DNA of 64,000 bases, from the NCBI GenBank assembly GCA_028829895.1, contig CM054181.1, positions 5,418,001 to 5,482,000 of the forward strand, given 5' to 3'. Position 1 is the first letter of the stretch; each line of letters opens with the position of its first letter. This document shows positions 9,801-21,800 of this stretch, in pieces. This DNA is from Sinotaia quadrata (taxonomy: Eukaryota > Mollusca > Gastropoda > Architaenioglossa > Viviparidae). Below the pieces are notes generated by a model. The model ran no database searches, had not been told where the DNA came from, and worked only from the letters and a program-made list of their open reading frames with translations. The position numbers and the translations under genes are program-made.

Positions 9801-12800
9801 CCATCCGATAATGCTAAACGTCGTTGGGGTGTCCGTTTCCACGACAACCAAGAAACAACGACAGTTATCGAGGCTGACAACAGTCAGCTAAATTTCAGAT
9901 TTCTCCCCAGCGATATCTTCACCTGTAATGCGACGCCGCAATTGCGTCGTGGTCTTCGCTTTGAAGTGCCCCTTATAAGTGACGTGCGAGATTACGTCAT
10001 CTCCTTGGAACTCTGACATTAATAGTGAGTAATAATTAGCACGGCTAACGCGCACATACTTAACTCTAGGACTCTAAGAAAATGAACACGATTATATCGT
10101 TTGTGAAATACGAACTTTAATGTTAAAAGTAATGCTTATTTTCTATGTGAACTATTGTTAAAGCGGCCCCATTTGCCGCATAAGAATTGTGCAATTAATC
10201 TTTATTTTATATTGTGAATTTCATCATTTTCATCTCCCCTTATTTCCCACAGAGTGTATGACATTTGAAAGTTGAATGAATGATTAATCACTGTGCGAAA
10301 GAGTAGTGCCCCTTTTAAATCGGGAAATAAATATCCTGATTTAACCATCTTTCAACTCTCTTGTTATTCATAGTTTTTGAGAGGGACGAAAGAATTTGTA
10401 TTAGTATTGTTTTGCACCGTTCGTCTGTTCGTCCATTTATTCACATTCATGATACTCACTCACAACACACACCGCCAATAAAACGTTCCTTGGCATGACA
10501 TAAATAAACTGGGTCCCACCCAAACATCAATGGTGTATGTCATGTGTGTCTATGTAACAACCTGACGCAACGTAGTACTGGCATATGTCATATGGGCTTT
10601 TCTTGGAGGTGCACCGGAGCAGGCCAAAAATAGACTTCACCCCTTGCATCTCTAACTTCAGCCCGGGTCGGCTTGTAACGAGCCTCCCAGTTTGTGACAT
10701 AACGCATCTTTCATAAATCTTTGCCATTATATAGAACTGCAGCTGAGAGAAGTTTGTGACATTAATATACATATTACAGTTTGGTGCAGCCTGCTTTTGT
10801 TTTTTAAAATTTTGTTGTTTGGGCTGTTTTCTTTACAGGTATGTCATGCTTTTGTTTTTTAAAATTTTATTGTTTGGGCTGTTTTCTTTACCAGGTATGT
10901 CATGCCAATCCAGGAGAACGTGCACGGTTTATTCGATGTATTTACAATCTTCTCAATTCATCCAGTCCAGCTGTGCGCTATGAAGCAGCAGGCACATTGG
11001 TCACTCTTTCAAGTGCTCCAACAGCCATCAAGGTGAGAAATTATGCAGTAATACACAGAAAATTATATGACATTATTTCTTAATTAATGAAAATAATTCT
11101 AATTATTTAACTAAATTACAGAACTGTACAGCAAATAACAAAAGTTAATTTGAGATGTAAACCTATTTATCTTTAAATTGACTCGGTTTGTCCTTTGCTA
11201 CCTGTCTCTTGGCATTCCTTGTTAAGTTAAAATTTTTAAAATGTCCCAAGTATCAGTAAGAATGTTGATTTTATAGATTTTTGTGTGTTTTGTTTAATTT
11301 GTTAGCCTTAATGAGACACTTGTTGTCTGTATCGTCATTCATTGGAGAATGTATAGTACAGCTTATTGCAAATATATGTGGTTTTCATTTTGTAGGCTGC
11401 TGCTAGCTGCTACATTGAACTCATTGTGAAGGAGAGTGACAACAATGTCAAACTCATTGTGCTGGATCGGCTGATGGCTCTGAAAGAAGTTCCTGCCCAT
11501 GAGAAAGTTCTGCAGGTTGTGCATTTAAATTGTTGCTTATTTGGTTCTTTTTTAGGGAAGAACGTCCTGTCATTGTTAATGAGATAAGCAGAATATATGT
11601 ATACAAGAGAGTATGCATTGTATGTTTTATTTGTTTTAACATTGTATGTTTTAGTTTCACAAGGATTAAACAAGATTCATTGGAATTATTTGCTGAAGGG
11701 AGAGAATCCCTTTTCAGGGTTTGTAGGGTGAGAGGTTACATATTTATACTGGAGAATCTGCAGTGTCACTTCAGATTTTATACTGTGTTTTAGTGAGAAG
11801 TAAACAAAGTTTTTTTTAAAAGACAGCTTTTTAATATGTAATTATGTTTTCTAAGGGGAGAGAATGCTATGCCTTAGTTGGGGTAAGCAACACTTATTTT
11901 TGCTGGAGAGTCATCATTTACACTGAAATTTCTTACAGAAAGAATTTTATTCATAATAATTGAGTTTTTAAAGGGAGGTTTTAATTTTGCTTAGATCTGT
12001 TCAGTTCATTAAAATGTTAAGGATTAATATTTGAAAATGTATTAGCAAGGATTCAGTTTTTAAAAGAAAATATTTATTTTCATGTCTTGGTATTAGAATT
12101 TTAGCTTAAATTAGTTGTTAAATAATGCTCAAATAAAATAAAATTCTCATTATTTCTTTACTGATATTTGAAAGCTATAGATTTGCTTTTAATTGACTTG
12201 CTCTTGTGATGTTTTGAATGAAGACTAGGCTAGACGACCGCTGTATAAATATGGTTCTTAAAAAAATATATTAATTATTATATTATACTTTTCTAATTGA
12301 TACTTCCAATGCTGCTTTATGACGGTCACTCTTTCACATACACACACACTTCTAAAGACAATATAAACAGCAGTCTGGTGTTCAGGTGATGTACAGATAC
12401 CACAGTACAATAAACAATGACTCGTGTCCTCACACACACTTCTAAAGACAATATAAACAGCAGTCTGGTGTTCAGGTGATATACAGATACCACAGTACAA
12501 TAAACAATAACTCCTTTCACATACACACACTTCTAAAGACAATATAAACAGCAGTCTGGTGTTCAGGTGATGTACAGATACCACAGTACAATAAACAATA
12601 ACTCGTGTCCTCACCCCTTGAACTTGCATCCCCATCCCTCCTGGCAGAACATGACAAATTCTTCATGAAGATGTGACGTGATACTCACACAACAGATTGG
12701 AGAAATTTCATAAAGAGATTTAACAACAGATGGAAATGATTTTGTTTGACAGTTATAGGGCCACTAATAAAGAATTTTTCATCATTATGACTTGAAACCT

Positions 12801-15800
12801 GAATTGACAATCTTGATGGTATGATTTTTCCAAAAGACTTCACTGTGAGTGGTATGGATATGAATTGTTTACTATTTTTATGACTTCACCTTGGCTGATC
12901 AGTTTGTTTCCAAGGCAGTGATACTGCATGATGTGGCATGATACAAATTATTCCTAGGTAACTGGCTGTGAATACAACAATGCAGTATTAATAGCAATGC
13001 ATTTTGAGGATAATGACGTACAGCAGAGATTACAAATATCTTTGATATCTAGCGAAAATATTTTCAGAAGATGAATTAGTTCTATAAGTTTCAAGTCCCA
13101 GAAATAAGCTGATCCCAGCACTCAAATAAGCTGGTCCAAGCACTCAAATAAGCTGGTCCAAGCACTCATATTTTCACTTTGAAAAATGCAGTGTACTGCT
13201 GACAAATATTTTAGCATTCATACAGTGCGTACTTTCAATAAAGTTTAAATACAAAATATCATTATCTATGGAAAAAATAATGAAATAATTATTCATATAT
13301 GAAATGATGATGATAATGGCCAGATTAGACTAACCTTTCAGCTCTGGTGATTCATAAAAAATCACAGGATAAAATATTTAAACTGGCTGAAACACTGGAA
13401 GCAGGGGCTGCACGTTTTGTTTGGGCTTGGTGGGGTCATTTTAACTAATAACTTGGTAAATAACATGAAAACCTGGCATTTTTCAGAAAGCCAAATTATA
13501 ATTGGTTGGGGGGGGGGGATGTCAGCTAATTGGGTTTAAAAAATTATAAATATCTATCTTCTAGAGTGACCTAGATAGTGATTTAGATATAATTAGAGTG
13601 TGCTGCTCTTGAATAGTTACTGATTACATTGGAAATTAAGTGAATAATTAAGGAAAATGGAAAAAAAAATTATTGATAATTTTATTATTGTTTCTGACAT
13701 TCATTGTAGTGGCCATCTGCATGTTGTTTGTTCCTGTATTATACTCTTACCACATTGTAGTCATTTTGGAGAGATTTTATCTTATAACATCTTGTCTTCT
13801 TTCATTCTTAATTTTGTTAGTGATCAAAATCACCTCCTGGCGTAGCAGCCAAGAAGTCTGAATGGATTTTAAATGTTAAGCATGATTGGAAGCAAAAAGA
13901 CATTATATAAAATTTAATGCTGAGAAGAGAATTCATTTGTGAACACAGTGAGCATAAAGCAAGCCAGTATCATTATCTTCACTAGCTTGTCCTTGTATAT
14001 AAGATGCAGTTTTTGTTGTTGTTGTGATATTTTATTAAAATCATTATTAAAACTCTTCATTTCAAAGTAATTATTTGTAATTTGAAAAGAAATGCTTTAC
14101 TAATTTCTGTAGTAAGTGTATTTATGAATGATGCTTACATTCATTTACTCTATATATTTTAGGAACTTGTCATGGACATATTACGAGTACTAGCAGCACC
14201 AGACCTGGAAGTGCGGAAGAAGACATTAAATTTGGCTTTGGAGCTTGTCACATCTCGCACAATTGAAGAGGTGCGTGTATGGATGCATACTTTCATAAGA
14301 GAGAGTGTATGTGTGTGTGTGCGGTTGTGGTATGTGTGTGTGTGAGAGAGAGAGAACACCAAACCAGCAAAGTTCTGTGAAATAACAACTATATATGTAT
14401 CTTTTTGACAGCTAGAGCCCACATTAAGTGTTTGCAATTATTGATGCATTAGTAGTTTATATCTTGTAAGTTTACATTTACAGCATGAGATGGCATTTTT
14501 TGCTTGTTGTCTTCCTGTAGATGGTGCTTGTACTGAAGAAGGAGGTTGTGAAGACCAACAATGTGGAGCATGAAGACACTGGCAAGTACAGACAGTTATT
14601 GGTTCGAACCCTTCACCAATGCAGCATCAAGTTTTCTGATGTTGCTGCAACCATTATACCAGTGGTATGTTGATCTTTGCACTATTTCACACACAAATAT
14701 TGGTGTGATATCTGAAATCTAAGTAAATAGCACTTTCGTGATTAATCAGCATATTACAGTACGTAAGGCTTGATAAATAATTAACCCATTCGCAGTCCGT
14801 GTGTCAAGTTATGTCACAACCGGAAGTGACTGAGCCCTTGACTGCGTGCCACTGTTTGTCACAGGCTTACGCATACATGCGCGTAGTTCATTCATTCATG
14901 AAACCATTCATTAAAAATAACCAATCAGAAAAATTGAAAGATATGTTTGGCTTCCGCACCCAATCTGTTATAAATTTTTTCATTGGATACTTATAATCAG
15001 TATGCTAATGAGCTTGAACTGGCGGCTTTTTCAATACAACCCACTGTCTTTGTGAAGACGCGCAGACATTTTGTGTTGATCTCCATGGCAAGTTTCGTTG
15101 TTTTCAAACTCACAGTTTGAAGCCACAGCTGGGTCAGAATTTTAGATGAATCTGATTTCTTATCAGAAAATAAAAATGTTCAACCAGCCCCTATTGAAAT
15201 TTTAGACGCAGTTGACCTCGAGGCCAGCACTACGAAAACTGAAAACCGGTCGTGTCGAAGCGTGGCGTCGGCGTCTGCTACAAGTGCTAGGTGCATGGAA
15301 AAGCCACATGCTTTTGCAGGAAATAGTGAAATACAAATGCCATTTGCAGAAAATACTGGAGAAGTCGATATTTTAGAAGCATTTTTACCAGTGAATTTTG
15401 TGCAAAAAATTGTCGAGTTCACGAATACTTATACCGCAGATCTACTATCGATCGTGTGCAAATCTTTCTAACTACGACTCTATCAAACAGTGGCGTGATA
15501 CAGAGGTGACTGAAATATATCAGCTTTGGGGACTTATTTTATTGATGTGTAAAAAAATTCTTATGGAAATAGTTTTTATTTGTACAAAAAATACTGAACT
15601 GGACATATGTGAAACATTTTTCTTCACTTCATAATGATTTGTCTTCGTGGATGTGATCTATTTTTCTAGATCTATTTTCAAATCTCGGGCGCTGTAGCCT
15701 TTGAGTAAAAGTACTTGGTGGTGTGTGCTTGATTTTAAAAAAAACTAATAAACTAAAAAATTGGATTAATATTTGTAAACATTGAGGAAACATCTCCACA

Positions 15801-18800
15801 CAATTTGGACTATTAAATAAATGTGTAGAGCAATGCCAGTCCTCCAGGAATACGACAACAGATGATGAAAATCGCAAGTTCAACAAAAAGGTAAAAAAAA
15901 CTTTTTATTATTTATATATTTTTTAATTTAAAAAATTTTTTTTAAAAGACTTAACATATTTTATAATATGTATGTAATAGTTTACAATTAACGTTTTTAA
16001 AATTCATTTAGTATTAGCTTCACTTTTTATTTTTTAGTTTAGTAACCCATAGAAATTATCGCTGAACGCCAAAAGTGCCTGACATGGCGCTGCCGACGCG
16101 CGTTTTTTTGCCTGACAATGAACGGGTTAAATCGGTATCAACAACACGTTTTTTTTTGGTGGGGATGGGGATGATTTAAAAACTTCCAATCCCAGGGTGG
16201 AAACCACTTTAGGGTTGATTTTATGTGTCAGTTACACAGCATCTGTAACTCTCTCCAGGCATGCAACCTAGGTGTGATGTGATTAGTCTTCACTTAATTA
16301 TACTGCCCTCTAGTGTTAATGATGCAAGTGTGCAGGGCTTTTAACTGAAACTTGATGCTGCATCTCTACCTTAGAGGTTAAAAGTGGTCCTGTACTCAGC
16401 TTTTAGAGGGTTGAAGGTGGTCCTGTACTCAGCTTTTAGAGGGTTGACAGTGGTCCTGTACTCAGCTTTTAGAGGGTTGAAGGTGGTCCTGAAAGCTTGT
16501 TTTTAGTTTTGTTGATCAAACTCTAAAACTGCACTATTTTCTCTTCCCTTGAAAATCTAGAACATTACAACAAAGATTTGAATAGTTTCATCCTACTGCA
16601 TAAGCTCAGACTTTAAGATAAGATCTCATGATGATTATATGTAGATATCTGAATGTCTTAATAGAGAGGCATTGCGCTCATTAGTGCTGTCAAGGTTTGA
16701 TTACCTCAGTTCTCTTGTATTTAGTTCATCGCACTACCTTCTACATAAACTTCAGAAAGTTCAAAACAATCACTGGGATCACTCTAAGAGGCCCTAGATC
16801 TCATCACTCTACTCTTCATTACTTCCTATGCTGCATGTTCGTTCACTTCATGTCCTGTGTTGCATGCCTGTTCACTTCCTGTGCTCACTTCATTTCCAGT
16901 GCTAAATGCAAGTACAATAGAGCCAAGCACAAAAAGAAAGAGCTAAACAAATCTTTTCACCTACACACCAGTCTTTTAGGATTTTCTCATTTTATATCAG
17001 GTCCATCAATGTTACTTCTGCCAACACCTTTTGTGTTGCATGTTTAGTTTTGTAATGTTTATCACATGTTTATTATGTTTTACTGTTTATGTTTATAACT
17101 GTATCAAACTGTACATCATAATAGTATTATTATCATTTGTTTCAGAGGAATCTACTAACATTATTATTATTATTATTATTATTATTGCATTTTTTTCATT
17201 GGTGATTTTTGTCCTTACCAAAATGCATTTTGCAGTTTGATGAAAATACTGATAGTTTTTCTTAGATAAGAGATAATTATTGTGTGATTTCACTTAATTA
17301 TGCTTTTTTGCCAGTTGATGGAGTTTCTTGGAGATACGAATGAACTAGCAGCTGCTGATGTACTAGTGTTTGTGCGTGAAGCTGTCCAGCGCTTTGATAA
17401 CCTGCGCCCTCTGGTTATAAGTCGACTACTTGATGTTTTTCCATCGATTAAAGCCATGAAGTAAGGAAACAAGAAGAGAGTGTGAGTGTTTGTGTGCATG
17501 TGTATGCACGTTCTTGTGTGTGAGTGACAACATATCAGTATGTTGTTTTTTGTATTTACATGAAGGTTTTTTTAACTTCAAATCACAAATATTATACAGA
17601 GACCAGAAAATAACAAAATAAATTTGTCTAAAATTCACAAGTATTGTATAACTTCTGTCAGTATAATTTTAATTTTATTTGTACATGCTTATTTTTCCAT
17701 CATATCACTAGCCGAGCATATGTAATGCTTAAAAATCGAAGCATATAATAGGTCCATCTAACCCTCCAAAGAAGTGTGTTAGTGGGAACCAGAGTGGTGG
17801 GTATACAGTGGCGGTCACAACAACATGCAGAGAGAAGGAGAGAGAGAGCATTGACAGAGAACAGAGACACAAGGCATGTTGTTACTGGCACAAGTCACAT
17901 TTATTTCATTTCATGCAGGCATTTTCACCAAGCAAAATCTACATAATAAGTAAGCACATCACAACACTTATCAATGCCATTTGTTCACACTCACACGGTG
18001 CTATATTAAACAATGCATCATACATACAGCTCAAGAAACACTTCATGGTGAATGCCATAGAACATGGTAGAGTTTCAGACAAAGTACAAGAAACACGAGT
18101 CTCTCTCATATTGAAGCATCACAGCATGTCCATGAAAGTTCATCAGTCTTACTGGTAACATGACATTGCTTCCGATCTGCATGTCAAGACTTGTTGGCTT
18201 TTGCCCACAGAACATTTATAATGCCAGGGCTTACAGAAGGATAAACATAAAGAGCTTACCCAAACAGCATCCCATGAGTGAGGTTCTTTGAGAAACATTT
18301 TACATTCTCTACATGTAAGACTTGTCAAGCTATGGCTGTGCATTTTCCATTTGTCTTGAGGTTGTCCTTATTCACCCACATTGTTGTGCTGGTTACTTTT
18401 TTTTCACTGTTCTTCAGTTGTCTTGAGGTTGTCTTTATTCACCCACATTGTTGTGCTGGTTACTTTTTTTTCAGTCTTCAGTTGTCTTGAGGTTGTCCTT
18501 AGTCACACACATTGTTGTGCTGGTTACTTTTGTCTTCTTTTTACTGTTCTTCAGTTGTTTACCTTCAGACAAAAACAAGGCATATTTTTTCTTACTTTTA
18601 ATTAACAGCTAAGCTTTGCATCTGTGTAGATAGTATCATGACTGATTATATACTTGTTTATTATGGTCGCCTCCAAGAATATGTCTATGTTCAGCCCTCT
18701 TGTATAATAGTCACTAGTTGCAAAGTGAAGAACATGCCTGCTTGTTAATGCTGGTCAGATGTTTGATGGGACAGAATAACACTATAGCCTTGTGTCTAGT

Positions 18801-21800
18801 GACACTTAGCACTTTGGAAACAATAATAACAGATATCCACCATGGCACATATAAAAACAGAATCTTTTGTAATGCTAGCATTGAGATTAGTATGGGAGCA
18901 AGTTAACACCCTTAACAAAATTTAAAATACACAACACTGGCTTGACGACAACATAAGTAACAAAACAATAAAATTATATGTGACCTGTCACCACAAAAAG
19001 ATACTTAAGTCGGATTTTGGGGGTATTGAGATATATATATCAATAGAAAGAAAATCGAAAGGGCTTTCTGTTGATATAAAAATAAAGAGTGTAGGACAAA
19101 ATATGGAAAAGTTATGTTTGTTTGAAGTGCACTACTGTCCGGACGGCCATTTTGAGAAAATCGGCCTCAAAGATTGAACACATTTCTGAGAGGTTTTTCC
19201 TTAGCAACCATATATTAATCTGCTTCATTTGCAATCAGAGTTGAAGAAGACACAATAGCTAACACTGTAATAACTATAAACAACAAATATATTGTTACAT
19301 CATTTACAGACAACAGTCTTTTTAAGCCATAACGATTAGAATTTCTGTATGCGAGAATGATTATTGTGGCTCACAGAATATTCTAAAATTAAGGCATAAT
19401 ATTGAATTGATACCTCTTTCTAAATCTGATGCTAGCTCCACTAAATAAATCACAGATTAAAGCTGCATTACTTTCACATTCTTAAAAAAAAATATCGTTT
19501 AAATAATCCAATAATTATAGCACACCTTTCACTTCAGTGTACAGTCAGTTATCGTCAGCTGTCGTCTGCTTCGTCTTTTTCGTTGTTCGATCACGCGATT
19601 CGCTGTCCGTGTCACTTTCAGATAAAATCCATCAGCTACATCCTCATTAGCAAAATAATCAGATATCAAATCTTTAATCTGAATGCTTTCTTTTTCTAAG
19701 ATGTTGCTTTCTTTACATGAATTCAACAAATTAGCGATTTGTTTCTCCATGTTTACATTACGCATTACAGGACGAAACTGTCTCCCTTGTGTGCGTTTCA
19801 ACCAATCGCGACCGTCTTTTAATGAGAGCATGCTTGGTAACTTATAGCAAGCTTTGATAAACTGTCTGCGGATTGGCTGACGCTTTTCACTTTGTTTACG
19901 CCAAGCACAGCCTTATAAAACATTCTGATTAGACATTATAAATAAATAAATAAATAACCAGTGTCGTCAGCATAAAAATAGGCTTTTTCCTGAGCATTCT
20001 GATATACAACATGATGAGTTTCAGCCAGGGATTCTACCGTCTACGATCATCAGATTATAGCACTTTTGGGCCATATTTTTCCTTCGAAGTTAGACAGTAG
20101 GTCACAAAAAAATAATAATAAAGCTATTTCTAGTTCGAATTAAGGAAAAACACGCTAGTAATTCGTTGTTCGATGGTTTGGGAACACGCTAAAATGAAAA
20201 TCTCAATTTCACCCATGTAGACCCCCACCTTCGTTTTTGCCGTTTTTCTCGGCTTAGCCTTGCGCGACTTAAGTATCTTTTTGTGGTGACAGGTCACATA
20301 TTAGAGAGATCACTACTCATGAGTCCTGCTAATAGACTCTTATTTACCTCCCCTTTAGTTTTGACTTGTATGACATAAGTAACACTTTACTCTCCTATGC
20401 ATACTCATCTGGTAAGTTTTCAAAATTTCCGTTTATGTAATTTCTCAATGTTTTCCTGAAAATATATTTGAACTTTGACACAAAATATAAAACTGTTCAT
20501 GGTGATTAGGTATTTTGTAAATTTCATAACAGCATGTGATGCTATTCATTATTTTAGAAGAGATGTTTGAGTTTAAAAGCTGGCTTGTGTTTTCTTTAAA
20601 ACTGAATAGAATCCACCGTGCTGCATTGTGGATTCTTGGAGAATATTGTACCACGGCAGAAGATATTCAGAGTGTAATGACACTTATTCGCCAAGCGCTA
20701 GGAGAAGTCAGTATAAATTTTTATGCTATTTTAACTTTTTAAAAAGAAATATGAATTACTTTATAATTTGATTTTAATTCCTTTTTAAAATTTTTTAATC
20801 TTTCCTGCTTTCATTTTTCTGTAGTTAATGTTGTATGGAATTATTTTGATAACTTGCTGTTTTTAAATTTCTCCATTTATAAAAAATATTTTAAAAAATA
20901 TTGCAATATCAGATTATCATTTATTATTTCAAGTATGGAAATATTTTCACAAAAATATAAAATCTTATAACTTGCTATGTATAGAATTAGTTGATTTTCT
21001 TTGCAAATTAGAACAATTTTTGATGACTTGATATTCTTATAGCATCATAGTTTTTGTCAAACTTGAACTTATAATGAAGTTAAATTGCTAAATAATCTTG
21101 AACTGCATGATTTTTAAATGTATAGATTTGGTGTCATGTATTTGTTATACTTCTTCCCAGTTCTCTTTCATAACTATTTAAATAAGAGACATAACCTTTG
21201 TCATTTTTTTGCTTATTGTGGTGATGTAGACTTAATTATTCTCACTCCTTGTATTGATGTAGACTTAATTATTCTCACTCCTTGTATTGATGTAGACTTA
21301 ATTATTCTCACTCCTTATATTGATGTAGACTTAGTTATTCTCACTCCTTGTGATGATGTAGACTTAGTTATTCTCACTCATATTGATGTAGACTTAATTA
21401 TTCTCACTCCTTGTATTGATGTAGACTTTATTCTCACTCCTTATATTGATGTAGACTTAATTATTCTCACTCCTTATATTGATGTAGACTTAATTATTCT
21501 CACTCCTTGTGGTGATGTAGACTTAATTATTCTCACTCCTTATATTGATGTAGACTTAGTTATTCTCACTCCTTGTGATGATGTAGACTTAGTTATTCTC
21601 ACTCCTTATATTGATGTAGACTTAATTATTCTCACTCCTTGTATTGATGTAGACTTAATTATTCTCAATTATTCTCACTCCTTATATTGATGTAGACTAA
21701 TTATTCTCACTCCTTGTGGTGATGTAGACTTAATTATTCTCACTCCTTGTATTGATGTAGATAGTGAATTTTATTCCATGTGTTGATGCAGAATTAATTA

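Noticed and set aside
12258..12635. 125-codon - strand frame with internal repeats
   Set aside because: It follows the 91-bp minisatellite; its repeats are DNA repeats.
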